Assembly: GCA_037200385.1 (NCBI GenBank)
Contig: JBBCGL010000001.1
Span: forward strand, 2,557,418-2,621,417
Reading direction: 5' to 3'
From: Rhizomicrobium sp.
Lineage (GTDB): Bacteria > Pseudomonadota > Alphaproteobacteria > Micropepsales > Micropepsaceae
Length of the DNA stretch: 64,000 nt
Part shown: positions 8,588 through 17,382 of the stretch, piece by piece
Layout: every line of letters begins with the position of its first letter
How positions within the stretch are numbered: the first letter of the stretch is position 1
Made by a program: the position numbers and the translations under genes
The notes under the pieces: generated by a model
What the model was told of the DNA's origin: nothing
Databases searched by the model: none
The model's input: only the letters and a program-made list of their open reading frames with translations

Positions 8588-9541
8588 ATGGCATTGATCG
8601 GACCGGGCGGAAGACCCGTCACTTCGGCGAAACCGGCGACGGAGCCGACCGCGTCTTCCAGCCCTTATGTCAAGGAGAGCGGCCTGGAGACTTTCGCGGC
8701 CGACGTGCTGGAAGCCAGCCGCGAAGTTCCGGTGATCGTCGATTTCTGGGCCCCGTGGTGCGGACCGTGCAAACAGCTCGGCCCCACGCTGGAGAAGGTC
8801 GTCGACGACGCGAAGGGCGCAGTCCGGCTCGTCAAGGTGAACATCGACGAGAACCAGGAGATCGCGCGGCAGCTCCGCATCCAGTCGATCCCCGCGGTGT
8901 TCGCGTTCAAGGACGGCCAGCCGGTCGACGGCTTCATGGGCGCGATCCCCGAGAGCCAGGTGCGCCAGTTCGTGGCCGGACTGGCGGCCGGCGGCGGGCA
9001 TGGCGGACACGACCATGCCGAGGAAGTCCTCGCCATCGCGGAAGAGGCGTTCAACGCGGGCGATGTCGGGCAGGCGGCGCAGGCCTATGCGCATGTGCTG
9101 CAGGACGAGCCGGGCCATCCCAAGGCGGTCGCGGGGCTCGCCCGCTGCTACCTGAAGAGCGGCGATATCGAGCGCGCCAAGCAGACGCTGCAGCTGGTGC
9201 GGCCCGACGGCGCGACCGACGAGGCGATCCGCGCGGTCGAGGCGGAGCTCAAGCTGCGCGAGCAATCGGCCGCCGCCGCGAGCGGGCTGGAAGCCGCGAA
9301 GGCCAAGATCGAGGCCGATCCCAAGGATCACCAGGCGCGTTACGATTACGCGCTCGCTTTGGATGGAGCGGATGACCGCGAGGGCGCGCTCACCGAGCTT
9401 CTGGAGATCGTCCGGCGCGACCGCAAATGGAACGACGAGGCCGCGCGCAAGCATCTGGTGACCTTGTTCGAGGCCATGGGCCCGACCGACCCGCGCACCC
9501 TCGACGCGCGGCGCCGGCTTTCTTCCATCCTGTTCGCGTGA
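8588..9541 (+). CDS. cnoX: Thioredoxin-domain co-chaperone, CnoX/YbbN family
   Basis: 317 residues: an N-terminal thioredoxin fold with the active site W57-CGPC-61, then TPR-like repeats (EEVLAIAEEAFNAGDVGQAA, then ARCYLKSGDIERAKQTL) in the second half. The family protects clients from oxidation-induced aggregation and passes them to GroEL or DnaK. The start at 8588 has AGGAG at 8570-8574 upstream. An in-frame upstream extension to 8399 runs into the divergent gene's promoter and is rejected. First gene of a four-gene run (Lon-domain, Trm112-like, DUF971). Confidence 0.88.
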   Translation: MALIGPGGRPVTSAKPATEPTASSSPYVKESGLETFAADVLEASREVPVIVDFWAPWCGPCKQLGPTLEKVVDDAKGAVRLVKVNIDENQEIARQLRIQSIPAVFAFKDGQPVDGFMGAIPESQVRQFVAGLAAGGGHGGHDHAEEVLAIAEEAFNAGDVGQAAQAYAHVLQDEPGHPKAVAGLARCYLKSGDIERAKQTLQLVRPDGATDEAIRAVEAELKLREQSAAAASGLEAAKAKIEADPKDHQARYDYALALDGADDREGALTELLEIVRRDRKWNDEAARKHLVTLFEAMGPTDPRTLDARRRLSSILFA

Positions 9542-9548
9542 GGTCCGC

Positions 9549-10199
9549 ATGGCCGGCCGCTATCATGGCATCGACGACCTGCCGCGGACGCTGGGCGTCT
9601 TCCCGCTGACCGGCGTGCTGCTGCTGCCGCGCGGGCACCTGCCGCTCAACGTGTTCGAGCCGCGCTATCTCGCACTGGTCGAGAGCGCACTGTCGGGCAG
9701 CCGGCTGATCGGCATGATCCAACCGACCGAGAACGAAGAGAAGGCGCTCAAGCCCGCCCTGTCGGCGATCGGCTGCGCCGGGCGCCTCACCAGCTATCGT
9801 GAGACCGAGGACGGCCGCTACCTGATCACGCTGACCGGCATCTGCCGTTTTCGCGTGGTCGAGGAACTCGATACGCCGGCGTCGTTCCGCGCCGTGAAGC
9901 CGGATTTCGGGCCTTTCGCCGGCGACCTGGCCGAGCGCGACGACGGCGATTTTCCGCGCGAGCGCCTGCTCGCGGCCCTTACCGAATATCTGCAGCGGCG
10001 CGAATTGAAGGCGGATTGGAAGAGCGTGATGAACGCGCCGGCGGAGACGCTGGTCAATGCGCTCGCCATGCTCTGCCCGTTCGAGCCGAACGAGAAGCAA
10101 GCGCTGCTCGAGGCGCCGGAATGGACCGACCGGGTCAGCACGCTGCTCGCCCTGCTCGAAATGGCGGGCACGGTATCGGGCTCGAACACGGTGAACTGA
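9549..10199 (+). CDS. LON substrate-binding-domain protein
   Basis: 216 residues consisting only of the N-terminal substrate-recognition domain of Lon (LPRTLGVFPLTGVLLLPRGHLPLNVFEPRYL at the N-terminus, then IGCAGRLTSY). There is no AAA+ or protease part. Such stand-alone proteins are conserved in alphaproteobacteria next to cnoX; their role is unclear, perhaps as adaptor. Starts 7 bases after cnoX. Confidence 0.85.
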   Translation: MAGRYHGIDDLPRTLGVFPLTGVLLLPRGHLPLNVFEPRYLALVESALSGSRLIGMIQPTENEEKALKPALSAIGCAGRLTSYRETEDGRYLITLTGICRFRVVEELDTPASFRAVKPDFGPFAGDLAERDDGDFPRERLLAALTEYLQRRELKADWKSVMNAPAETLVNALAMLCPFEPNEKQALLEAPEWTDRVSTLLALLEMAGTVSGSNTVN

Positions 10200-10202
10200 G
10201 GC

Positions 10203-10394
10203 ATGGAGACCGATCCCAAGCTGCTCGAGACGCTGGTCTGCCCGCTCACCCGCGGGCCGCTGCGCTTCGACCGAGAACGCGGCGAACTGATCAGCCGGCA
10301 GGCTGGGCTGGCCTATCCGATCCGCAACGGCGTGCCGATCATGCTGGCGGGCGAGGCGCGTGAGCTGACCGACGCCGAGCGCGACGCGCGATGA
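10203..10394 (+). CDS. Trm112-like small protein (UPF0434)
   Basis: 63 residues. [17 protein letters not shown] and [12 protein letters not shown] match the Trm112/YcaR family, whose members activate methyltransferases or bind zinc. Only one cysteine is present where the zinc-binding members have a CxxC, so metal binding is doubtful here. Starts 3 bases after the Lon-domain gene and overlaps the next gene by 4 bases (ATGA). Confidence 0.85.
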   Translation: METDPKLLETLVCPLTRGPLRFDRERGELISRQAGLAYPIRNGVPIMLAGEARELTDAERDAR

Positions 10395-10744
10395 CGGAAG
10401 GCGCCAAGCGGCCCTGGCCGGTCGAGCTGAAGCTCAACGCCGCCAAAACGCAACTGACCGTCGAATACGACACGGGCGAGCGCTTCGTGCTGCCCGCGGA
10501 GTATCTGCGCGTCGAGTCGCCCAGCGCCGAGGTGCAGGGCCATGGCAGCGGACAGAAACAGGTCGTCACGGGCAAGGAAGATGTCGGCATCCGGGCGCTG
10601 GAGCCGGTGGGGAATTATGCGGTGCGCATCGTCTTCGATGACGGCCACGACACGGGGCTGTTCTCCTGGGATTATCTTCATGAGCTCGGCCGCGAGCAAC
10701 GCGCCAGATGGGTGGCCTATCTGAAGGCGAGCGGCAGGACGTGA
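10391..10744 (+). CDS. DUF971 / gamma-butyrobetaine-hydroxylase-like N-terminal domain protein
   Basis: 117 residues matching DUF971: the [20 protein letters not shown] segment and a C-terminal [19 protein letters not shown], the part shared with the N-terminus of gamma-butyrobetaine hydroxylase. In several bacteria this domain is linked to Fe-S or Mrp-type proteins; none is adjacent here. Last gene of the cnoX operon, coupled to the Trm112-like gene through an ATGA overlap. Confidence 0.85.
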   Translation: MTEGAKRPWPVELKLNAAKTQLTVEYDTGERFVLPAEYLRVESPSAEVQGHGSGQKQVVTGKEDVGIRALEPVGNYAVRIVFDDGHDTGLFSWDYLHELGREQRARWVAYLKASGRT

Positions 10745-10802
10745 TCGGGCTGTGCCGCAGGCCCGCGCTGCCGGGCCGGCACAGCCGCAGCGGGGGAAGG
10801 CG

Positions 10803-11708
10803 ATGCAGACATTTGGCCAGTTGATCGACCTCATGAAATCCGTCGCCGGCGCGGCATGGCGGCACTTTCCGATCGTGATCGCCAGCGTGGTCCTGTGGCT
10901 CGGCGGCGCGATCCTCTTCGCCACCACGCGAAGCCCCCTCTACACGGCGTCGATGATCGTGAAATCGGCCGAGGACCACGACGTGGGCTCGAGCGGCATC
11001 ACCATCAGCCTGCCAGGCCTGAGCTCGCTGAGCGGGACGTTGCCGGCCTATCTGAAACTTCTGCCGTCACGCGAATTGGCGCAGCTTCTCCTCGATCGCG
11101 ATCATATCGACAAGCTTCTGTTCGCCGGTTCGGTCGATCCGGCGTCGGGAAACTGGAAGGCCCGCCCGCCCGGCATCGCGCAGGTCCTCGACCGCCTGTT
11201 CTCGATTCCGAGCGCGCCGCGGCCGACGGCCGACGACGTCCAGCAGTCCTTGAACGAGATGGTGACGATCACCAGGGACGACATCTCCGGCATCGCCACG
11301 GTCACCTGCGCCTCGAGCAGACCCGAGCTTTGCGTTCAACTGCTTGCGGCGAGCCACCGGGAAGCGGAATACAGGCTGCGGCAGATCCGGCTCGAACAGG
11401 CCGTCAGGACGCGGGATTACGTCGACAAGACGCTGCCGGCCACCACAGATCCCGATATGCGGACGACGATGCGTGCCGCGCTGGCCACGGCCAACAGCCA
11501 AATCCTCGGAGCGCAGCTCGAGACGCCGGTCGGCGCGGTGCTGCTGCAGCCACCGGCGGCGACGAGCCGGCCGGCATATCCCAAGCCCGGCCTGGTGCTG
11601 GCGGTCGGGCTGCTGTTCGGCCTGGGTTTCGGCATCGGGCTGGCGTGGCTGATCGGCGACCGGAGGCTTTCGCCGTTCCGGGCGCGACGGGCGCCGCCGG
11701 TGCCATGA
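10803..11708 (+). CDS. Wzz-like polysaccharide chain-length determinant
   Basis: 301 residues. Membrane segments at about 22-41 and 266-286 flank a large periplasmic part with predicted helices. A proline-rich stretch (QPPAATSRPAYPKPG) precedes the second membrane segment, as in Wzz/Wzc proteins that set polymer length. There is no cytoplasmic tyrosine-kinase domain. ATG 10803 follows GGGGGAAGG. Its stop overlaps the start of the next gene (ATGA at 11705), an O-antigen-ligase-like protein, so the two are co-translated and probably act on the same polymer. Confidence 0.75.
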   Translation: MQTFGQLIDLMKSVAGAAWRHFPIVIASVVLWLGGAILFATTRSPLYTASMIVKSAEDHDVGSSGITISLPGLSSLSGTLPAYLKLLPSRELAQLLLDRDHIDKLLFAGSVDPASGNWKARPPGIAQVLDRLFSIPSAPRPTADDVQQSLNEMVTITRDDISGIATVTCASSRPELCVQLLAASHREAEYRLRQIRLEQAVRTRDYVDKTLPATTDPDMRTTMRAALATANSQILGAQLETPVGAVLLQPPAATSRPAYPKPGLVLAVGLLFGLGFGIGLAWLIGDRRLSPFRARRAPPVP

Positions 11709-13027
11709 TCCTGGCATTCGCGCTCCTGGCATTCGCGCTCCTGGCCTTCGCCGGCATCGCGTTTGCGGTGCTTCATATCGACGACCGGCCGGGTCTTTTC
11801 GCCGGCGTCATCCTGGGTGCGTACAGCCTTTCGATCTATTTCGGCCCGATCGGCACCTTGACCGGTCTGTTCGCCCTTCTGGTCAGCGCCGCACGTCTTG
11901 CGCGCCGGGTGGAGCGGCCCATCCTGGCGGCCGAGGCCGCGCTGCTGTGCTGGGTGGCACTCTGCCTGCTCGGCCTCTTCTACAGCTGGTACGTCGACAA
12001 CGCCGTCAAGCATGCCGCGATGCTGATCGGCCTGGCGCTGTCGAGCTATCTCTACGGCCGCGCCTTCGGCGACCATCCGCGGTTCGTGACGGATTTCCTG
12101 CTGGCCTGCTCCGCCGCGCTGCTGCTGTGCGAGCCCGGCTTCATCCTGCAAGGCGGTGTATCGACGATGCGGCTCTCGGGCAGCCTCAATGCGGTGGGCG
12201 CGAGTGTCCTGGTCGACACGCCGATCGTGGGCTGCCTGGCCTTCCTGATCCTCGGCGAGACGAGGAACCGGAAAGCCTTTGCCGGCGTCGCGGCGTTCCT
12301 CGTCTTTCTTGTCCTGCCGATTGCCGTGTCCCTTGGAACGCGCGGCGTATTCGCCGGAGCTGCGGCCGCCCTGGCCGTCCTGCTGGTCCGGCGCCTGGCA
12401 GCCGGCGGCATCGGACGGCTGGCGGGGACCGTGTCCGTCGCCGGCGGCATCGTCGTGCTCGGCCTGGGCGTCCTGTCGACGGATGGCGGAGCGGAAATCC
12501 TGCGCGGCGTGACGCGGATAACGACCAACTTCGCCGCGGACGGCACCGTCACGACGGATGGCGCAACGCTGGACCGGCTGGACCATTTTCAGGAAGCCGC
12601 CCGCCTGGTCGCCCAGGCGCCGGTGTTCGGTCACGGCCTCGGCGCCTTCTTTCCGCTGTCCAACAGCAGGATCGTCCGCACTCTGGATCCGGCGACGGAC
12701 GACGTGCCGCACAACCTGGAGCTGGAAATCCTGGTGAACACCGGATTTGTCGGCCTCGCCCTGTTCCTTGCCGGATTCCTGCCGATCGCGCTGGCGGGCC
12801 TGCGCGCCATGTTCCGCAAGCCGCTCGACTGGACCTCCGGCTTCGTGTTCTGTGCGCTGCTGGACAGCTTTTTCCGTCATCAGTTGAGCCTGTCGGTGGT
12901 CGACGGCAAAACGCTGTTCCTGTTGCTGGGACTGGCGGCGGCACGCAACCACCCCTCGGCGCAAACCAATGGCGCGCATGCCCGGAACGCCGCCGTCGCC
13001 CATCCCATTCCCCTCGGCGGACGGTGA
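11705..13027 (+). CDS. O-antigen ligase/polymerase-like membrane protein (Wzy_C)
   Basis: 440 residues with about ten to twelve hydrophobic segments. The Wzy_C signature lies late in the protein: GHGLGAFFPLSN, then PHNLELEILVNTGFVG in the large periplasmic loop, typical of WaaL/Wzy enzymes that join or extend undecaprenyl-linked glycans. Start ATG 11705 overlaps the wzz-like stop. The first codons contain a 15-base tandem repeat that encodes AFALL repeats. Ligase versus polymerase cannot be told from sequence alone. Confidence 0.8.
   Translation: MILAFALLAFALLAFAGIAFAVLHIDDRPGLFAGVILGAYSLSIYFGPIGTLTGLFALLVSAARLARRVERPILAAEAALLCWVALCLLGLFYSWYVDNAVKHAAMLIGLALSSYLYGRAFGDHPRFVTDFLLACSAALLLCEPGFILQGGVSTMRLSGSLNAVGASVLVDTPIVGCLAFLILGETRNRKAFAGVAAFLVFLVLPIAVSLGTRGVFAGAAAALAVLLVRRLAAGGIGRLAGTVSVAGGIVVLGLGVLSTDGGAEILRGVTRITTNFAADGTVTTDGATLDRLDHFQEAARLVAQAPVFGHGLGAFFPLSNSRIVRTLDPATDDVPHNLELEILVNTGFVGLALFLAGFLPIALAGLRAMFRKPLDWTSGFVFCALLDSFFRHQLSLSVVDGKTLFLLLGLAAARNHPSAQTNGAHARNAAVAHPIPLGGR
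11711..11755 (+). repeat. 15-bp tandem repeat at the start of the ligase gene
   Basis: Two identical units of CTGGCATTCGCGCTC (11711-11725, 11726-11740) and a third diverged unit (11741-11755). Unit length is a multiple of three, so copy-number change alters the first hydrophobic segment by five residues without breaking the frame. Confidence 0.8.
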
Positions 13028-13058
13028 GACGGCGCCGGGACGCCTTCGGAGAACGAGC

Positions 13059-13964
13059 TTGAGCAAAGACCGCGACCCACCGAGCTTTGCCGCGACGCCG
13101 GTCATGCGGACGCGGCCCGGGCAGCGCATCGCCATCGTCAAGGGCCAGGACGGCACCCGCTACACCGACGTCTACCACGCGGTGCTGACCGCGCCATGGT
13201 GGCTGTTCTTCCTGGGCCTGGCGCTTTTCTTCGTCACGATAAACGCCGTCTTCGCGCTGCTCTATCTCAGCGATCCCAATTCCCTGGCGCATGCGCGGCA
13301 CGGCAATTTCTGGGACGCCTATCTCTTCAGCGTCGAGACCATCGGCTCGATCAACTACACCGTGTTCGTGCCGCAGACGATCTACGCCAACATCCTCGTC
13401 TCGATCGAGGCGTTCTTCGGCATCCTGACCATCGCGCTGTTCACCGGCATCATCTTCGCGCGCTTCTCGCGGCCTTTCGCGCGCGTCGTGTTCTCGAAAT
13501 GCGCGGTGATCATCCCGTTCGACGGCGTTCCGACGCTGATGTTCCGCACCGCCAACCAGCGCGGCAATTCGGTGCTGGACGCCGAGATCCGGCTTTCCCT
13601 GGCACGGCAGCAGACCTCGCGCGAGGGCATGGTCATGCGGCGCTTCGAGGAGATCAAGCCGATGCGGGAGCGCAGCTCGCTGTTCGCGCTGTCCTGGACG
13701 ATCATGCACCGGATCGACCGCTCCAGCCCGCTCTACGGTCTGACGCCGCAGATGCTGATCGAGCAGCAGGCCGAGATCGTGGCCATGCTGAGCGGCGTCG
13801 ACGAGACGCTGGCCGACCGCATCTATGCGCGGCATTCCTATGCCGCGGAGGAGATCGTGTGGGGCCGGCGCTTCGTGGACGTGATCTCCGTCTCGCCGGC
13901 CGGGCAGCGGGTCGTCGACCTCACCTGCTTCCACGACACCGAGCCGGTCACGCCCGGCCCATGA
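13059..13964 (+). CDS. Inward-rectifier (Kir)-family channel with non-canonical selectivity filter
   Basis: 301 residues from the TTG at 13059, preceded by GGAG at 13048-13051. An in-frame ATG at 12969 would overlap the previous gene by 59 bases and is less likely. Domain order matches KirBac: slide helix (YTDVYHAVLTAPWW), TM1 at about 48-68, pore helix FSVET (90-94), TM2 at about 113-134 ending in FARFSRP, then the cytoplasmic immunoglobulin-like domain (TLMFRTANQRGN). The filter position, TVGYGD in KirBac1.1, reads S97-I-N-Y-T-V102. Both glycines are lost while the flanking PQT-YA is conserved. Potassium selectivity is therefore unlikely. Its 3' end overlaps the convergent ferritin-like gene by 17 bases. 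Confidence 0.85.
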   Translation: MSKDRDPPSFAATPVMRTRPGQRIAIVKGQDGTRYTDVYHAVLTAPWWLFFLGLALFFVTINAVFALLYLSDPNSLAHARHGNFWDAYLFSVETIGSINYTVFVPQTIYANILVSIEAFFGILTIALFTGIIFARFSRPFARVVFSKCAVIIPFDGVPTLMFRTANQRGNSVLDAEIRLSLARQQTSREGMVMRRFEEIKPMRERSSLFALSWTIMHRIDRSSPLYGLTPQMLIEQQAEIVAMLSGVDETLADRIYARHSYAAEEIVWGRRFVDVISVSPAGQRVVDLTCFHDTEPVTPGP

Positions 13965-14376
13965 TCCGCTTCTCCATCGCCACGATGGGGCCGTCGGTGA
14001 AGAGATATTCGCGCAGCTCCTTGTCGAAACGCGGCTCGGCGCGGCGGATCCATTCGAGGATCATCGAGGCATGCTCGATCTCCTCGTCGGCGTTGTGCAG
14101 CAGCACCGCCTTCAGCTCCTCGTCGTCCGTGTCGTCGGCGCGCTGGCGATACCAGTCGACCGCCTCCAGCTCTTCGCGCAACGAGTCGATGGCGTAGTGC
14201 AGGTGAAGGTTCTTCTTGGACAGCCGCGCGCGCGGGATATGGAGATCGCCGCCCGACAGCGGCGGCGGCTCAGGCGCCGGCGCGGCGGGCGGCGGCGCCG
14301 GCTCGGATGGCGGCAGTGCCGCCTTGAGATCGATTGCCGCAGCCGCCGCGGCCTTGCGACGGAATAGCCCGAACAT
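13948..14376 (-). CDS. Encapsulated-ferritin (EncFtn)-like protein with Ala/Pro-rich N-terminal extension
   Basis: 142 residues from ATG 14376 (a GTG at 14388 is possible). Residues 55-130 match EncFtn of Rhodospirillum: [13 protein letters not shown] (E69, E71, W75) and [16 protein letters not shown] (E99, H102), then [12 protein letters not shown]. EncFtn is a ferroxidase that forms annular decamers inside encapsulin shells and oxidises Fe(II). Two things differ here: a 50-residue leader rich in Ala and Pro, and a C-terminus (EKRIMGRA) without the encapsulin-targeting peptide. No encapsulin gene is in the window. Iron oxidation is inferred from the retained ligands. Confidence 0.75.
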   Translation of the reverse strand: MFGLFRRKAAAAAAIDLKAALPPSEPAPPPAAPAPEPPPLSGGDLHIPRARLSKKNLHLHYAIDSLREELEAVDWYRQRADDTDDEELKAVLLHNADEEIEHASMILEWIRRAEPRFDKELREYLFTDGPIVAMEKRIMGRA

Positions 14377-14478
14377 CGCACACCCCACCCTTGCCCCGAC
14401 AGGATGCTAACGCGGAAGCGCAAACTGGAACAATTCCAGCTTGAGGGCATGAGGTCGCATCGCTATGGTCGCGGCGCC

Positions 14479-15084
14479 ATGGAACCATTCACCAAGCTCG
14501 AGGGCGTCGCGGCGCCGCTCAACATGATCAATGTCGACACCGACATGATCATCCCCAAGCAATTCCTGAAGACCATCAAGCGCACCGGGCTCGGCAGCGC
14601 GCTGTTCCACGAGATGCGGACGCGCCCGGACGGCAGCCAGAACCCCGACTTCATGCTCAACAAGCCAGCCTATCAGAAGGCGCAGATCCTGGTCGCGGGC
14701 GCGAATTTCGGCTGCGGCTCATCGCGCGAGCATGCGCCCTGGGCGCTGCTGGATTTCGGCATACGCTGCGTGATCGCGCCGAGCTTCGCCGACATCTTCT
14801 TCAACAACTGCTTCAAGAACGGCATCCTGCCGATCGCCCTGCCGCAGGCGGAGATCGACAAGCTGATGGACGACGCCGAGCGCGGCGCCAACGCGGTGAT
14901 CTCGGTCGACCTGGAGAAGCAGGAGATCCGCGGGCCGGACGGCGGCTGCATCTCGTTCGAGGTCGATCCGTTCCGCAAGCAATGCCTGCTCAACGGCTGG
15001 GACGATATCGGCCTGACGCTGCGGCATGAGAGCGAAATCTCGGATTTCGAGACCAAGCGCAAGCGCGACACGCCCTGGGCGTAA
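14479..15084 (+). CDS. leuD: 3-isopropylmalate dehydratase small subunit
   Basis: Small (swivel-domain) subunit of isopropylmalate isomerase in leucine synthesis. 201 residues, standard length. Signatures: [14 protein letters not shown] at the N-terminus, and [17 protein letters not shown], the conserved loop that contacts substrate. ATG 14479 is chosen over an upstream in-frame start because family members begin at this point (MEPFTKLEG). The large subunit leuC is not in the window. leuB follows after one intervening gene. Confidence 0.95.
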   Translation: MEPFTKLEGVAAPLNMINVDTDMIIPKQFLKTIKRTGLGSALFHEMRTRPDGSQNPDFMLNKPAYQKAQILVAGANFGCGSSREHAPWALLDFGIRCVIAPSFADIFFNNCFKNGILPIALPQAEIDKLMDDAERGANAVISVDLEKQEIRGPDGGCISFEVDPFRKQCLLNGWDDIGLTLRHESEISDFETKRKRDTPWA

Positions 15085-15124
15085 ACTCACCCTCCCGCAA
15101 GGGCTGGGTCAGCGAGGTGAGACG

Positions 15125-15865
15125 ATGGGCGAAGCCCTGCTGCGCGAGGTCAAGGACGGGCTGTTGACGCTGACGCTCAACCGGCCCGACAAGCTCAACG
15201 CGCTGAGCTTCGAGAGCTTCCAGGCGCTGGCCGCGGCGGTGGACTACGCGGCGGCGAACACCGCGACGGTGGGCTGCGTGCTCATCAAGGGCGCGGGGCG
15301 CAGCTTCTGCGCCGGCAACGACCTCGGCGATCTCGGCGGGGTGTTCAACGACGGCGACAATTCCCGATTCCGCAGCGACACGGTCGAGCGGCTGGCCGCC
15401 TTGCCGATGCCGGTGGTGGCGCAGGTCCACGGGCACTGCATGACGGGCGGGCTGGAGCTGGCGCTCGCCGCCGACATCATCATCGCGGACGAGAGCGCAC
15501 GCTTCGCCGACACGCATGGCAAATGGGACCTCGTGCCGGTGTGGGGCCTCAGCCAGCGCCTGCCGCGCCGCATCGGCCGCGCCAAGGCGCTCGAGATGTC
15601 GTTCAGCGGCCGGCTCTATTCCGGCGCGCATGCGGCGGAGATGGGCCTTGCGAACATCTGCGTGCCCGACGCCGAGCTGGACGCGGCGGTGGCGGCGTTC
15701 GTGACGGACGTGCTGGCGAACTCCTGGCGCTCGTCGCGGGCGATCAAGAAGCTGGTGGATGATACGGATGGGATGACGCTGAAGGCCGGCCTCGCGCACG
15801 AGGTCCATCGCAGCGAAGGCCGCGGGCCGGAGACGGCGGAACGATTGGCAAGGATGCGGAAGTAG
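15125..15865 (+). CDS. Enoyl-CoA hydratase/isomerase family protein
   Basis: 246 residues of the crotonase fold: LNRPDKLNALSFESF, the oxyanion-hole segment RSFCAGNDLGDL, and HGHCMTGGLELALAADIIIA. The second catalytic Glu of true hydratases is replaced in this segment (TGGLELAL is kept, but the next acid/base position is DTHGKWDL), so an isomerase or other crotonase reaction is possible. Lies between leuD and leuB in the same direction, probably co-transcribed with leuD. Confidence 0.82.
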   Translation: MGEALLREVKDGLLTLTLNRPDKLNALSFESFQALAAAVDYAAANTATVGCVLIKGAGRSFCAGNDLGDLGGVFNDGDNSRFRSDTVERLAALPMPVVAQVHGHCMTGGLELALAADIIIADESARFADTHGKWDLVPVWGLSQRLPRRIGRAKALEMSFSGRLYSGAHAAEMGLANICVPDAELDAAVAAFVTDVLANSWRSSRAIKKLVDDTDGMTLKAGLAHEVHRSEGRGPETAERLARMRK

Positions 15866-15876
15866 CGGCGCCGTCG

Positions 15877-15981
15877 CCCTTCGAGGCTCCGCTGCGCGGA
15901 GCACCTCAGGGTGACGGCAATTCAAAGCTCTGCTCTCGTCATGCTGAGGTGCGAGCGAAGCGAGCCTCGAAGCACGCACGG
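15877..15981. repeat. Intergenic palindromic repeat upstream of leuB
   Basis: Left arm 15877-15917 (contains TTCGAGGCTCC and GCACCTCAGGGTGACGG) and right arm 15937-15981 (CGTCATGCTGAGGTGCGAGC then GAGCCTCGAAGCACGCACGG) are imperfect inverted copies of one element. It resembles the short interspersed sequences common between genes in many alphaproteobacteria. It can fold into a long cruciform. Confidence 0.65.
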
Positions 15982-16012
15982 AAAGCGACGACAATCTGAT
16001 GGGAACACGCGT

Positions 16013-17119
16013 ATGACCTACAAAATCCTTCTCACCCCCGGCGACGGGATCGGACCCGAGGTGATCGACGATACGCGGCGCGTGCTCGGCTGGTTCGAGC
16101 AGAACCGCAACATCGCCTTCGAGACCGAGGAGGCCCCGATCGGCGGCATCGCCTATGACACGCTCGGCACGTCGGAGCCGGACGAGACCGTCGCCAAGGC
16201 GAAGCGCGCCGACGCCGTGCTGTTCGGCGCGGTCGGCGGCCCCAAATGGGATTCCCTGCCCTTCGAGAAGAAGCCGGAGCGCGGGCTGCTGCGGATGCGC
16301 AAGGATCTCGGCCTGTTCGCCAATCTGCGGCCGGCGATCTGTTTCGACGCGCTGAAGGATGCCTCGAGCCTGAAGCCCGAGCTGGTGGCCGGGCTCGACA
16401 TCCTGATCGTGCGCGAGCTGACGGGCGGGGTGTATTTCGGCGAGCCCAAGGAGATCACCACCCTGGCCGACGGCCAGCAGCGCGCGGTCGACACGCAGGT
16501 CTACACCACCAGCGAGATCGAGCGCATCGCGCGGGTGGCGTTCGAGCTGGCGCGGCTGCGCGGCAATCGCGTTCTCTCGGCCGAAAAGAACAACGTCATG
16601 GTCTCGGGCGTCTTGTGGAAGCAGGTCGTGCAGGCGGTGCACGACAGGGAATATCCCGACGTCGCGCTGACGCACATGCTTGCCGACGCGCTTGCCATGC
16701 AGCTGGTGCGCGGCCCCAAGCAGTTCGACGTGATCGTGACCGACAATCTGTTCGGCGACATCCTGTCGGACGAGGCGGCGCAGCTCACCGGCTCGCTCGG
16801 CATGCTGCCCAGCGCCTCGCTGGGGGCTAAGGGCGCGGACGGGCGGCAGCACGCGCTCTATGAGCCGATCCACGGCTCGGCGCCGGACATCGCTGGCAAG
16901 GGTGTCGCCAATCCCATCGCGTGCATCCTGTCGTTCGCGATGTGCCTGCGCTATTCTCTGGGGCGCGGCGAGGACGCGGCGCTGCTGGAGAAGGCGGTGG
17001 AGCGCACGCTGGCGGAGGGTTATCGGACGCCGGACATCATGCAGACGGGGATGAACAAGGTGGGGACGAGCGAGATGACCGGCGCGATCTTGAAGGCGCT
17101 GGACAAGCTGGCCGGTTAA
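16013..17119 (+). CDS. leuB: 3-isopropylmalate dehydrogenase
   Basis: NAD-dependent oxidative decarboxylation of 3-isopropylmalate in leucine synthesis. 368 residues, typical. Signatures: [12 protein letters not shown] at the N-terminus, [29 protein letters not shown], the substrate-binding [20 protein letters not shown], and the NAD site [20 protein letters not shown] 16013 follows GGGAACACGCGT. An in-frame upstream frame runs through the repeat and is rejected. Confidence 0.96.
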   Translation: MTYKILLTPGDGIGPEVIDDTRRVLGWFEQNRNIAFETEEAPIGGIAYDTLGTSEPDETVAKAKRADAVLFGAVGGPKWDSLPFEKKPERGLLRMRKDLGLFANLRPAICFDALKDASSLKPELVAGLDILIVRELTGGVYFGEPKEITTLADGQQRAVDTQVYTTSEIERIARVAFELARLRGNRVLSAEKNNVMVSGVLWKQVVQAVHDREYPDVALTHMLADALAMQLVRGPKQFDVIVTDNLFGDILSDEAAQLTGSLGMLPSASLGAKGADGRQHALYEPIHGSAPDIAGKGVANPIACILSFAMCLRYSLGRGEDAALLEKAVERTLAEGYRTPDIMQTGMNKVGTSEMTGAILKALDKLAG

Positions 17120-17130
17120 GAGGCCGCGAT

Positions 17131-17382
17131 ATGCGCCAGAGCTGGTGGTATCGAGCAAGGCAATACGTGAAGATCGCGTCGTACGGCGCCTTCGCGATGA
17201 CCGGCGGCGTGCTGTTTGTCGTCCTGATCGGCGGTGCCATAAAAGGCCATATCGAGATCCATCCGCTTGGCCTGCTGGAGGCGCTCGCCCTCATCCTGGC
17301 GATCTGCCTTTTGATGCCCATCGCCCTTTGGGGGATGGTGCAGATATTTTCCAGGACGTTCGGATCCAAGAGGAGGCGCTAA
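17131..17382 (+). CDS. Small hypothetical membrane protein
   Basis: 83 residues. Two membrane segments (about 18-38, IASYGAFAMTGGVLFVVLI, and about 48-70, LEALALILAICLLMPIALWG), with basic ends. Starts 11 bases after leuB, so probably in the same transcript. No family recognised. Its stop overlaps the convergent dioxygenase stop by 4 bases. Confidence 0.6.
   Translation: MRQSWWYRARQYVKIASYGAFAMTGGVLFVVLIGGAIKGHIEIHPLGLLEALALILAICLLMPIALWGMVQIFSRTFGSKRRR

Noticed and set aside
12969-13058. Longer Kir channel from the ATG at 12969
   Set aside because: The extension overlaps the ligase gene and encodes Pro-rich sequence; the TTG at 13059 has a well-placed GGAG.
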